NCBI GenBank assembly: GCA_002733205.1
Contig: NVUW01000004.1
Coordinates: 62,001-126,000 of the forward strand
Direction: 5' to 3'
DNA from: Thalassobium sp.
GTDB lineage: Bacteria > Pseudomonadota > Gammaproteobacteria > Pseudomonadales > Oceanobacteraceae
Length of the DNA stretch: 64,000 nucleotides
Shown: positions 17,003-25,605 of the stretch, piece by piece
Layout: every line of letters starts with the position of its first letter
How positions within the stretch are numbered: position 1 is the stretch's first letter
Position numbers and translations under genes: made by a program
Notes under the pieces: model-generated
What the model was told of the DNA's origin: nothing
Databases searched by the model: none
What the model saw: only the letters and a program-made list of their open reading frames with translations

Positions 17003-18516
17003 TATTCACCTGCCTTACTTGTCTTATCACTGCTGCCTTGCGACTGGCTCTGGCTTTGCTTCTGCGTTACGTTATCGACAATCCAGGTATCCTTGCTGCC
17101 GCCGCCCTGCGAAGAGTTAACCACCAGCGAGCCTTTTTTCATGGCAACACGGGTCAGGCCGCCGGTCGTTACATAAGTATCCCGGCCTTGCAGAATAAAC
17201 GGACGTAAATCCAGGTGACGTGGTTCAAGTTTGTTTTTACTGATCAGCGCCGGTGCCGTAGAAAGTGCCAGCGTTGGCTGAGCAATATAATTACGCGGGT
17301 TAGCTTTAATTAATTCGGCAAAGGTTTCACGTTCTTTTTTGGTCGAGTGCGGACCAATCAGCATACCGTAGCCACCGGATTCGTTGGCCGGTTTCACCAC
17401 CAGTTTATCGAGGTTGGCCAATACATATTCACGTTGTTTATCGTCGTAACACAAAAAGGTTTCAACGTTCGGAATCAGGGGCTCTTCACCCAGATAATAT
17501 TTAATAATCTGGGGGACAAAGGCGTACACCACTTTATCATCGGCAACACCGGCACCCGGAGCATTCGCCAGAGCCACATTACCCGCACGCCAGGCACGCA
17601 TTAAGCCCGCCACACCTAATACAGATTCCGAGTCAAAAACTTCCGGATCAAGAAACAGATCGTCGATACGGCGATAAATCACATCAACCCGTTCCAGACC
17701 AGCAATGGTTTTCATATACACGCAGTCGTCATCACCAACGACAAGATCACTGCCTTCGATTAATTCTGCCCCCATACGCTGGGCAAGGAAGGCATGTTCA
17801 AAATACGCCGAGTTATAAATACCCGGTGTCATTACCACAATCACCGGTTTACTCACACGACGCGGCGACAGCGAACTCAGGGTTTCGAATAAATGTTCCG
17901 GATAATCACCCACAGGAGCGATATTCACCTTCTCGAATACTTCCGGAATAACCCGTTTCATAATCGAGCGGTTTTCCAGCATATAAGACACACCGGACGG
18001 TACGCGCAGGTTATCTTCCAGTACATAAAACTGGCCGTCTTTATCGCGCACCAGATCCGTGCCGCAGACATGAGCCCAGACGCCAAAACGCGGTCTGACG
18101 CCTTCGCATTCTTTACGGTAATTTTTGGATTGCTTGAGGACAAACTCCGGGATGATGCCGTCGCGGATAATTTTCTGATCGTGATACAGATCGTCAATAA
18201 ACATATTCAGCGCCGTCAGCCGCTGCTTCAGGCCCGCTGCTGTTTTATCCCACTGACTGCGGGAAATAACCCGCGGTACAATATCAAAAGGCCAGGCACG
18301 GTCGATATTGCCACCTTCGGTGTATACCGTGAACGACACCCCCATTTCTTTGATGGTGGCATCGGCAGCAATTTTGCGCGAAATAATGTCGTCTTCCGAC
18401 AGCGAACTCAGATAGTTAACAAGACGTTTGGCGGGCTGGCGGGGGTTGCCGGCACTGCTGAACAGTTCGTCATAAAACTCACCCTCTGGGGTGTATTCCT
18501 TCCACTCGATCGACAT
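17002..18516 (-). CDS. Circularly permuted ATP-grasp protein
   Basis: 504 residues of the DUF404/DUF407 type. Recognisable parts are the FDIVPRVI segment, LEDNLRVPSGVSYMLENR (about residues 168-185), VVKPANESGGYGM (the nucleotide-binding lysine region) and GGGSKDTWIVDN near the end, followed by a Gln/Ser-rich tail. It would be a peptide or amide ligase of unknown substrate. It is the first gene of the five-gene minus-strand cluster; the start ATG follows AAGGAGTGAT. A 65-codon frame of doubtful coding value ends one base before it. Confidence 0.88.
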   Translation of the reverse strand: MSIEWKEYTPEGEFYDELFSSAGNPRQPAKRLVNYLSSLSEDDIISRKIAADATIKEMGVSFTVYTEGGNIDRAWPFDIVPRVISRSQWDKTAAGLKQRLTALNMFIDDLYHDQKIIRDGIIPEFVLKQSKNYRKECEGVRPRFGVWAHVCGTDLVRDKDGQFYVLEDNLRVPSGVSYMLENRSIMKRVIPEVFEKVNIAPVGDYPEHLFETLSSLSPRRVSKPVIVVMTPGIYNSAYFEHAFLAQRMGAELIEGSDLVVGDDDCVYMKTIAGLERVDVIYRRIDDLFLDPEVFDSESVLGVAGLMRAWRAGNVALANAPGAGVADDKVVYAFVPQIIKYYLGEEPLIPNVETFLCYDDKQREYVLANLDKLVVKPANESGGYGMLIGPHSTKKERETFAELIKANPRNYIAQPTLALSTAPALISKNKLEPRHLDLRPFILQGRDTYVTTGGLTRVAMKKGSLVVNSSQGGGSKDTWIVDNVTQKQSQSQSQGSSDKTSKAGE

Positions 18517-18924
18517 ATCACTCCTTGCCGTCTGCTGTCAGACGCAATGTTTCTGTTCCGCCAGTCCCATCTCGTCCTGCCGCATCGTTCTGCTGCAGTG
18601 TCCTGTTGTTGCGTACTGTTGTAGCTCCCAGTAGTCGCGCCCTGTTGTAGCGCAGCTGGATTTCAACGGCGTTACCGAACGCACCAAAAAGGCTCACAGC
18701 GAACAAAGTTGCCATTGAGTCGGGACGGTTAGTCAGACCTCTTTCAAGATCAGTGCCAGTATTTGAGTGTGCTGCCTGACCGCTGAAGACAAAACATCTG
18801 TCGATACTTCTGCAACTAAAAGCTGAGTTTTTGCAGGCTTAAGAAAAGCCGAACATGGCTTCGAAAAGACGATGTAGCCAAAAGATGAATCAAAAGAAGA
18901 GGCTGAAAGAGATATGACAGGTAT
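18517..18924. other. Leader region of the transglutaminase/ATP-grasp cluster
   Basis: About 400 bp between the first cluster gene and the efp terminator. A minus-strand frame at 18518-18715 (65 codons, hydrophobic start MATLFAVSLFGAFG) ends one base before the ATP-grasp start but has no ribosome site and uses several rare codons (AGG, CGA, CTA). The promoter for the cluster must lie here or further upstream, but I cannot pick one out with confidence. Confidence 0.4.
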
Positions 18925-18951
18925 AAAAAAAGCTGCCGAAGCAGCTTTTTT
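18925..18951. terminator. Bidirectional terminator downstream of efp
   Basis: AAAAAAAGCTGC, loop CGAA, GCAGCTTTTTT. The A-run before and the T-run after the stem let it work on both strands. It lies 21 bp after the efp stop. A diverged copy is at 8619-8647. Confidence 0.9.
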
Positions 18952-18971
18952 ATGTGGCGGGAAAAAGCAGA

Positions 18972-19538
18972 TCAGCTTTTTGCGCGGCCTTTGAACTCAC
19001 CGGTACGGGTGTCGATTTCTACCGCATCACCGATTTCAACAAATGCAGCAACCTGCAGTTCGTAACCGTTTTCCAGAGTGGCCATTTTCATCACTTTACC
19101 AGAGGTATCACCACGAACCGCAGGCTCGGTGTAAGACACGGTACGGACGATGGTGGTTGGCAGTTCGATGCTGATCGCTTTGCCTTCATAGAAAACCGCT
19201 TCACACACGTCGGTCATGCCGTCGGTCATAAAGTTCAGGGTATCGCCCAGGTTTTCTTTTTCCACTTCGATCTGGTTGTACTCTTCGTCCATAAACACGT
19301 ACAGCGGGTCTGCGAAGTAAGAGTAGGTTACCTGACTGCGTTCCAGAATGATCGGTTCGAGTTTGTCGTCAGCCTTGAAAACCGGCTCCTGCGACGCACC
19401 GGTCAGCAGGTTCTTCAGTTTCATCTTTACAACAGCGGCGTTACGGCCGGATTTGTTGAATTCAGCTTTCAGGACAACCCATGCCTGACCATTCAGGCTC
19501 AGTACCTGACCGGCACGAAATTCGTTAGCAGTTTTCAT
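18972..19538 (-). CDS. efp: Elongation factor P
   Basis: 188 residues, full length for EF-P, which rescues ribosomes stalled at polyproline stretches. The modified loop residue is Arg32 in [10 protein letters not shown] rather than the lysine of E. coli EF-P. This is the type rhamnosylated by EarP, whose gene lies 39 bp upstream on the same strand. All three beta-barrel domains are present, ending [16 protein letters not shown] bidirectional terminator follows at 18925-18951. A copy of the last 13 or so codons with the terminator occurs 10.3 kb away at 8611-8717. Confidence 0.97.
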   Translation of the reverse strand: MKTANEFRAGQVLSLNGQAWVVLKAEFNKSGRNAAVVKMKLKNLLTGASQEPVFKADDKLEPIILERSQVTYSYFADPLYVFMDEEYNQIEVEKENLGDTLNFMTDGMTDVCEAVFYEGKAISIELPTTIVRTVSYTEPAVRGDTSGKVMKMATLENGYELQVAAFVEIGDAVEIDTRTGEFKGRAKS

Positions 19539-19577
19539 AGAGAATTACCGGATATCAGTCGTTAAAAATGCGCTGCA

Positions 19578-20795
19578 CTATACCCGATCCGTGGCGTAAT
19601 GCACGAGATTTGATGCGAGGTCTCCAAGCGTCAACAGCTGCTGCTGCCAGGCCTGTGAATGGGCCTGCCAGAGCGGTAATTGTTGCAGCACCTCAGCCCA
19701 GTCTGCATGGGCGCCGGAGCCATTAAGCGGTGCCGCCAAAGGGGCCTGATTCCAGTGCCTGAATGCCGTTATCAGCAGCGACGATAATGAGGGTTTATCA
19801 CCACTCTCAAAGCGCTTCGTGCCGTGCAGATAATGCTGCAGAAAAGCGTCCAGCTTAAGCAGATGTGCGTCGTCTTCCTGACGGTAAATATGCCACAGCA
19901 TCGGTTTGCCCAACATCTGCGCACGCACGAACGATTCTTCTCCGCGCACAAAATTCAGGTCGCACATCGCCAGCAACTGGTCATAACGTTGCTGCGACAT
20001 AAACGGCATCACAGAAATATTTAATGATGCGCGGCGATAGGTATTACCTGCCGCCGTCACTTCGCCCAGCCAGGCATCCAGACCGGCCGATATACGCCCC
20101 GCCGGAACCAACAGATGCACGCTCTGCGGGTGCGCGGCCAACGCATCCAGCAACCCTTCCAGTGCCGGGTTTTCATAGGCAAACAGGCTGATCTGCAACG
20201 CGTATCCGGCCAGAGTTTCCGCCAGGCCAAACTCGGCCAGAAACGCCTGCCGTGCCAGCGGCTGCGCCATGTGTTGCGGCAACAACGCCAACTCCGGTTC
20301 ATACAACAGGCCACCGGTACCGGCGACAAAACCGGGAAAGAAAAAGGTCTTGCTCATGTTGTGCACCGGCGATTGGCTGAGATGAAAGCCAGGCACCCAA
20401 TCTTCGGCACTCAGATACTCCAGATTAATCCAGCACGCGGCCTGACGGCGCTGCGCCATGGCGGCGATATAACGGTCGGGTAACTCACAGGCAAAGGCCT
20501 CAATCACCACATCACCGGTCTGCTGCGGACTGAGCGGCGCAAAGTCCTCTGTCCAGTGACGGATAATAATGCCCTGCTGTTGTTGCTCGGCCTGGTTGAT
20601 ATCCAGCGCCGGACACAAGGCGCAAAAACTGACCAGATCATCCACCCACAGCGTTACCTGCTGGCCATGCTGCTGACGTAATTGCCGGGCAAGACGCCAG
20701 CACACACCGATATCGCCGAAGTTATCGATCACCCGGCAGAACAAATGCCAGTGGCGGACGGGCGGCAGGTCAGGCATGACGGTCATGGGCAGCAT
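19578..20795 (-). CDS. earP: Protein-arginine rhamnosyltransferase EarP
   Basis: 405 residues of the DUF2331/EarP family, a GT-B glycosyltransferase that moves rhamnose from dTDP-rhamnose to Arg32 of EF-P. Seen are the N-terminal DNFGDIGVCWRLARQL with the conserved aspartates and the C-terminal RGEESFVRAQ motif that holds the nucleotide sugar. It is directly upstream of efp on the same strand, the usual pair. Three in-frame ATGs (20795, 20786, 20777) precede the conserved region and none has a clear ribosome site, so the exact start is uncertain. Confidence 0.95.
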   Translation of the reverse strand: MLPMTVMPDLPPVRHWHLFCRVIDNFGDIGVCWRLARQLRQQHGQQVTLWVDDLVSFCALCPALDINQAEQQQQGIIIRHWTEDFAPLSPQQTGDVVIEAFACELPDRYIAAMAQRRQAACWINLEYLSAEDWVPGFHLSQSPVHNMSKTFFFPGFVAGTGGLLYEPELALLPQHMAQPLARQAFLAEFGLAETLAGYALQISLFAYENPALEGLLDALAAHPQSVHLLVPAGRISAGLDAWLGEVTAAGNTYRRASLNISVMPFMSQQRYDQLLAMCDLNFVRGEESFVRAQMLGKPMLWHIYRQEDDAHLLKLDAFLQHYLHGTKRFESGDKPSLSSLLITAFRHWNQAPLAAPLNGSGAHADWAEVLQQLPLWQAHSQAWQQQLLTLGDLASNLVHYATDRV

Positions 20796-21004
20796 CCATA
20801 GGCAAGGTCATATAGTGATGGGGGATACACAGGGTGTGTGCATGAAAGCTGAAAAAGGGCGTCATGATAAGAGCAGATGAGTTGTGAATGAAGTCGGCCA
20901 CGATGCCGGTAACGGCTCAATTTGACAAAAATTCATACCTGGGACTGATCTCAGTGACATTTCTCTGCTAGTCTGTGGAAACATTGGCTAACAAACAACC
21001 AATC

Positions 21005-21784
21005 ATGGGTACAGTATCGCGTCTTTTCTGGCTGATAACCGCATTCATGCTCTTGTCAGCGCCAGCATCAGCGGAGCCTGCTTCCGGCAACCAATCTGCT
21101 GCCTTAACCAACGGCCAGTTTGCACCTGACACCCTGGTGATCGGCGTGGAAACGACCGACTATGCACCCTACTACCATATACAAAATGACCGCTACAGTG
21201 GTCTGGCACGGGATATCCTCGATAGCTTTCTGACCGATGCCCACCTGATGGCCGATTATTATCCGCTGCCGGTGCCGCGCTTGTTTATGTTATTTACCCA
21301 ACAACAGCTCGACTTTAAATTCCCCGATAATCCTCAGTGGTCAGAAAACCTCAAAGCCGGACTCACCATCCACTACAGCCAGCCGGTGGTGCAGGTGACC
21401 GAAGCGGTGATGATACTCAAAGATCATCAGGGGCCGGTGCGTAATATCGGCACCATTCTGGGCTTCACCACCCCCGGTATTAATGCAGAAATTAAACGGG
21501 GAGAGCTGTCCCTGACTCAGGTAAATGGCATGGAGCAGATGCTGAAAATGCTGGAAAACCAGCGCATTGACGGTATCTATTTCAATACCCGTGTGGCGCA
21601 GGAAGCGGCCACTGAACGCGCAGAACCTTTAACTCTGATCACGCTGAACAGCATTGCCCCCTACCGTTATGCTTATTATTTATCGAGCATCAAACACCCA
21701 CAATTGATCGAGCGCTTTGACCGTTTTATGCAGGAAAACCCGGAGGTCATCCGGGCGATACGCCAAAGCTACAGCGTTCCCTGA
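21005..21784 (+). CDS. Periplasmic solute-binding protein, family 3-like
   Basis: 259 residues with a signal peptide (MGTVSRLFWLITAFMLLSAP, cut near ASA-EP) and the fold of an extracellular family 3 binding protein: LVIGVETTDYAPYYHI opens the first lobe, and YSGLARDILDSF follows. No permease or ATPase is adjacent, so it may be an orphan receptor rather than part of a transporter. ATG 21005 is preferred because it starts the signal peptide; a GTG at 20975 would add ten polar residues. A good -35-like TTGACA is at 20922-20927, but no matching -10 is evident. The 3' end overlaps the convergent gene by 16 bp. Confidence 0.75.
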   Translation: MGTVSRLFWLITAFMLLSAPASAEPASGNQSAALTNGQFAPDTLVIGVETTDYAPYYHIQNDRYSGLARDILDSFLTDAHLMADYYPLPVPRLFMLFTQQQLDFKFPDNPQWSENLKAGLTIHYSQPVVQVTEAVMILKDHQGPVRNIGTILGFTTPGINAEIKRGELSLTQVNGMEQMLKMLENQRIDGIYFNTRVAQEAATERAEPLTLITLNSIAPYRYAYYLSSIKHPQLIERFDRFMQENPEVIRAIRQSYSVP

Positions 21785-22224
21785 ACGTCGTCAGCGCGCA
21801 ATAACGGGTCCAGTGCTGTGGCCAGTTCAAAACCTTCCTTTTTAAGCCAGCGCAAGGCCGCCTCAGTGTCGGCAAAAGCGCGGCGATGAAAACCCTGCTC
21901 CGACTCCGTTACCATGTCTTCGAGCTGTAACTTCTTCAATAATGATGGCGTGTAAACATGGGCGGCGCGGCGCAAACCATGGTCAATGCACCAATGCACC
22001 AAAACCTCAATAATCGGTCCCATTTCCGGCACACCCAACTGCCATTCATCCAGCAGAACCATGTGCCCCCAGGGAGAGGATGACAGCTCCGCGGCATGCT
22101 CACGCAAGGCCTTGTCAAAAGCCCGCGCCGCTTCTTCATTCCAGCTGCCGGATAAACGGGCGACCAGAATATTACCATTGGTGGTTATAACAAACTCGCC
22201 ATGCTGGATCCGCGTGTTAAGCAT
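21769..22224 (-). CDS. STAS/SpoIIAA-like protein
   Basis: 151 residues, soluble. The order of strands and helices (GNILVARLSGSWNEEAARAF, then HMVLLDEWQLG, then RRAAHVYTP) resembles small SpoIIAA/STAS-fold proteins, which often act as anti-sigma antagonists or membrane-associated regulators. I see no phosphorylatable Ser in the canonical place, so the regulatory mode is unknown. It is transcribed towards the solute-binding protein gene and overlaps it by 16 bp. Confidence 0.6.
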   Translation of the reverse strand: MLNTRIQHGEFVITTNGNILVARLSGSWNEEAARAFDKALREHAAELSSSPWGHMVLLDEWQLGVPEMGPIIEVLVHWCIDHGLRRAAHVYTPSLLKKLQLEDMVTESEQGFHRRAFADTEAALRWLKKEGFELATALDPLLRADDVQGTL

Positions 22225-22391
22225 AGAAATTCCCAGAGCCTGTGGTCACGAATGGGCGTACTGCCTGCCCTGTATAATTAACCCGGCGGCATAACCGGTC
22301 AAGCTGCTGCGCGGAATACGGCAGGAAAATCAGCGCGACACGGTTGTCCGCAGGGTATCACGTGTCTGGCAAAAGTAACGATAAAGCTATA

Positions 22392-22429
22392 CATTAGTTA
22401 TACATCAAGCCTCCTATGTATAACTAATG
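22392..22429. promoter_or_regulatory. 14-bp inverted repeat ending on the start codon of the FeS photolyase
   Basis: CATTAGTTATACAT (22392-22405) and ATGTATAACTAATG (22416-22429) are perfect inverted repeats around CAAGCCTCCT. The right arm finishes with the ATG of the photolyase gene. As DNA it is a large operator of the ATGTATAA type, in the range bound by LitR/CarH-like MerR proteins that control light genes. As RNA it would fold a 14-bp stem that hides the start codon. No Shine-Dalgarno sequence is present in the loop; the loop instead carries CCTCCT. Confidence 0.75.
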
Positions 22430-23989
22430 CCAAAACTGGGTCTTATTCTCGCCGATCAACTTACTCCCTCGCTGGCCAGCCTGCGCGCGCTGAACCCGCA
22501 ACAGGACATACTGCTGCTGGCGGAAGTGGCGGAAGAAACCACCTACGTTGCCCACCATGTGCAGAAAATTGCCCTGCTGTTTTCGGCGATGCGTCACTTT
22601 GCTGAAGAACTAAGGCGTGCTGGCTGGACCGTGATCTACCGCCCGCTGGATGCACCGGATAATGACCACAGTCTGCTGGATGTGGTGCAGCGCACCGTCA
22701 CTGCGCAAGGCTGCAGCGAGCTGGTGCTGACCCAGTGTGGCGAATACCGCCTGCAGCACGCCATGAACAACGAATGGTCAGCGCAGCTTGGCGTGCCGCT
22801 TCAGGTCTTTGAAGACGACCGCTTTATCTGCCCAACCGCCGACTTCTCCCGCTGGGCCAACGGCCGCAAACAGTTGCGCATGGAATACTTCTACCGCGAT
22901 ATGCGGCGCAAAACCGGTCTGCTGATGGAAGGCGACCAACCCGTTGGCGGGCAATGGAATTTCGATGCCGACAACCGCGCCGCCTATAAAGGCGAAGTGC
23001 CGGTGCCGGACGCCCTGAACTTCAGCCGCGATGCTATCGATAACGACGTACTTGAGCTGGTGAGCAACCGCTTCGCTCAACCGCACAATCAGCATCCCGG
23101 CCAGCTACACCCCTTCCGCTGGGCGACCACGCGTGAGCAGGCGCTCACGGCGCTGGAGCATTTTATTCAACATCGCCTGCCGCATTTTGGCCGCTATCAG
23201 GATGCCATGGTCAGCCGTGAGGCACTTGGCGAGCGTGCCGACACTCTGTTTCACAGCCTGCTGTCGCCCTATATCAATTGCGGCCTGCTGACACCACTGG
23301 AAGTGTGCAAAGCCGCTGAAGCGGCGTATTTCCACGGCCAGGTGCCACTGGCCGCCGCCGAAGGATTTATCCGCCAGATCATCGGCTGGCGCGAATATGT
23401 GCGCGGCATTTACTGGGCCTATATGCCGCAATACGCCAGCCGTAACAGCCAGCACAATGACCGTGCCCTGCCGCACTATTACTGGAGTGGCAACACCCAA
23501 ATGCACTGCATGAGTGAGTGCTTTCGTACCACCTTTGATAACGCCTACGCGCACCATATTCAGCGTTTAATGGTGACGGGAAATTTCGCCCTGCTGGCCG
23601 GAATCCGCCCGCAGGAGATTTGCGACTGGTATCTGGCGGTCTACGCCGACGCCTACGACTGGGTAGAGCTGCCCAATACGCTGGGCATGATGATGCACGC
23701 CGACGGCGGCCTTTTGGGCAGCAAACCTTACTGCGCTTCCGGCAGTTATATTGCCCGTCAGTCCGACTACTGCGGCCATTGCCGCTACAACGTCAAAACC
23801 AGCGACCAGCCGGACAGCTGCCCGTTCAACAGCCTGTACTGGCACTTTTTAATCCGCCACCGCGACAGCTTCGCACGTAATCCGCGCATGGCCATGATGT
23901 ATCGCAGTTATGAGCGCATGGCAGAAACCAAACAGCAGGCCATTCTGGCCCGGGCAGAGCACTGCCTGATCAATCTGGAGGCGTTGTAA
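22427..23989 (+). CDS. Iron-sulphur bacterial cryptochrome/(6-4) photolyase (FeS-BCP, PhrB/CryB type)
   Basis: 520 residues beginning LGLILADQLT, the family opening. Four cysteines for a [4Fe-4S] cluster are at 361, 449, 452 and 465. Their spacing of 88, 3 and 13 is that of the Agrobacterium PhrB cluster ligands as I recall them. The FAD-binding helical part includes GNFALLAG and WVELPNTLGM. Members repair (6-4) photoproducts or act as blue-light receptors. It opens an operon with DUF2256 and two further photolyase-family genes. A long palindrome covers its start codon, so it is probably under tight, likely light-linked, control. Confidence 0.93.
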   Translation: MPKLGLILADQLTPSLASLRALNPQQDILLLAEVAEETTYVAHHVQKIALLFSAMRHFAEELRRAGWTVIYRPLDAPDNDHSLLDVVQRTVTAQGCSELVLTQCGEYRLQHAMNNEWSAQLGVPLQVFEDDRFICPTADFSRWANGRKQLRMEYFYRDMRRKTGLLMEGDQPVGGQWNFDADNRAAYKGEVPVPDALNFSRDAIDNDVLELVSNRFAQPHNQHPGQLHPFRWATTREQALTALEHFIQHRLPHFGRYQDAMVSREALGERADTLFHSLLSPYINCGLLTPLEVCKAAEAAYFHGQVPLAAAEGFIRQIIGWREYVRGIYWAYMPQYASRNSQHNDRALPHYYWSGNTQMHCMSECFRTTFDNAYAHHIQRLMVTGNFALLAGIRPQEICDWYLAVYADAYDWVELPNTLGMMMHADGGLLGSKPYCASGSYIARQSDYCGHCRYNVKTSDQPDSCPFNSLYWHFLIRHRDSFARNPRMAMMYRSYERMAETKQQAILARAEHCLINLEAL

Positions 23990-23991
23990 CC

Positions 23992-24192
23992 ATGAGCGTC
24001 GCGGATGGCTTCCGTAACCCACACAACCTGCCGGTAAAAACCTGTCCTCAATGCCACCGTCCCTTTTGCTGGCGGCACAAATGGGCGCGCAGCTGGGACG
24101 AGGTAAAGTACTGCAGCAAAGGTTGCAAACACAGGGCACAAAAAACACCGGCCAATATATGTGCCGCCGGTTCGGTGGAGGATGAATTCTGA
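23992..24192 (+). CDS. DUF2256 zinc-ribbon protein
   Basis: 66 residues with CPQCHRPF and YCSKGCKHR, two cysteine pairs that should form a zinc knuckle. DUF2256 genes are found next to FeS-type photolyases; the role is not known. It starts 2 bp after the photolyase stop and its own stop overlaps the next ATG (TGATG at 24190-24194). Confidence 0.85.
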   Translation: MSVADGFRNPHNLPVKTCPQCHRPFCWRHKWARSWDEVKYCSKGCKHRAQKTPANICAAGSVEDEF

Positions 24193-25595
24193 TGACTTCA
24201 TCACCAGCGTCACAGAATCTGATCAATCTGGTATGGCTGCGCAATGATCTGCGCCTGCATGACCAGCCCATATTCAATACACTGGCAGCGCAGTCCAACG
24301 GCCCCGGTCTGGCCGTCGCTTTTATTCTGCCAGCGTATTGGCAACAGCCTGACAGACAGGGTCAGACCCGACTGGGGCTGGCGAAAACCCGCTTTCTGCG
24401 CGCCTGCCTGATTGATCTGCAGCGCAGCCTGTATGACCAGAATATCCGCCTGAATCTGCTCTACGGCGAGCCGGTTGAGTTACTGCGCCGCTGGTACGCC
24501 CAGCAACCCTTTCATCTGCACACCGCCTGTGCACAGGCACCGGAAGAGGCTGCCTGGCTGGAGCAAATCGCGACATTCGCGCCACTCAGTACTTACACCA
24601 CACACACCTTGTTCAGCGCCGGGCAACTGGCGCCGCTGCTTAACGACGCAGACTGGCCAGCCAGTTACAGCGCCTTCAGCCGCTGGCTGGATAAGCACCA
24701 GCGGCTTGCGGACATCGCCACGCCATTGCCCCCCTCGCTGTTGCGCGCCGATCCGTATGAGGCGCCATTCCGCGCCGCCGTACAGTGGCCCGATCATCAG
24801 CTGCATCAAATGCCGCCCTGGTGCGGACGGGTGCCGGTGAATACATTTCACGGTGGGGAAGACGCCGGGGTACGCCACCTCAGCCGCTATTTATGGCGTG
24901 ACAACGCTATCCGCCATTACAAAGACAGCCGAAATCAGCTCGGCGGTCCGGGCTTTGCCAGCCAGCTCAGTCCCTGGCTGGCCTGGGGCGCACTGTCGGT
25001 GCGTAAGGTATGGGCCGAGATTGTGCGCTGGGAAACGAACAACCAAGACCATGAACACAGCGGCTGGCTGAAGAAAGAACTGTTGTGGCGCGAGTATTTT
25101 CACTGGACGCTGCGCATCAAAGGGTCTGCGCTGTTCCAGAATCCGGCCCCCGCAGCGTTTGATCAGCAACGCTGGCAGGCCTGGTGTGAAGCCCGCACCG
25201 GCTACCCGGTGATTGATGCCGGCCTGCGTGAGCTGATTCACACCGGCTACAGCGCCAACCGCATGCGGCAATGGCTGGCGAGCTTCTTTATTCACCAACT
25301 GGGGCTCGACTGGCGACTCGGTGCGCGCTTTTTTGAGCAACATCTGATCGATGCCGATGTCGCCAGCAACTGGGGCAACTGGGCTTATATCGCCGGTTGC
25401 GGTCAGGACCCGCGCGGCGGTCGCTGTTTTAACCTCAACAAACAGCTGGAACTGTACGACCCGCACCTCACGCATCTGCAGCAATGGTTGCCGGAACTGG
25501 GCAGCGTAACCCTGAGCCAGGTGCAACAGCATCAGAGCGCTGGCCCGACACTGTCTTTGTGGCCGGCCCCCCTATCCTTGCCAGCAGCAACCTGA
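24192..25595 (+). CDS. DASH-type cryptochrome/photolyase
   Basis: 467 residues with an N-terminal antenna-binding Rossmann domain (NLVWLRNDLRLHDQ) and a C-terminal FAD domain: FHGGEDAGVRHL, YKDSRNQLGG, SPWLAWGALS, ELLWREYFHW and the DASH-like ASNWGNWAYIAG with DPRGGRCFN. DASH proteins repair cyclobutane dimers in single-stranded DNA or act as light sensors. The start overlaps the DUF2256 stop, so it is co-translated with that gene. Confidence 0.87.
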   Translation: MTSSPASQNLINLVWLRNDLRLHDQPIFNTLAAQSNGPGLAVAFILPAYWQQPDRQGQTRLGLAKTRFLRACLIDLQRSLYDQNIRLNLLYGEPVELLRRWYAQQPFHLHTACAQAPEEAAWLEQIATFAPLSTYTTHTLFSAGQLAPLLNDADWPASYSAFSRWLDKHQRLADIATPLPPSLLRADPYEAPFRAAVQWPDHQLHQMPPWCGRVPVNTFHGGEDAGVRHLSRYLWRDNAIRHYKDSRNQLGGPGFASQLSPWLAWGALSVRKVWAEIVRWETNNQDHEHSGWLKKELLWREYFHWTLRIKGSALFQNPAPAAFDQQRWQAWCEARTGYPVIDAGLRELIHTGYSANRMRQWLASFFIHQLGLDWRLGARFFEQHLIDADVASNWGNWAYIAGCGQDPRGGRCFNLNKQLELYDPHLTHLQQWLPELGSVTLSQVQQHQSAGPTLSLWPAPLSLPAAT

Positions 25596-25605
25596 GGCGC
25601 CGTTG

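Noticed and set aside
19548-20800. Several long plus-strand frames opposite earP and the photolyases
   Set aside because: They mirror strongly coding genes on the other strand or in another frame and show no family-like sequence.
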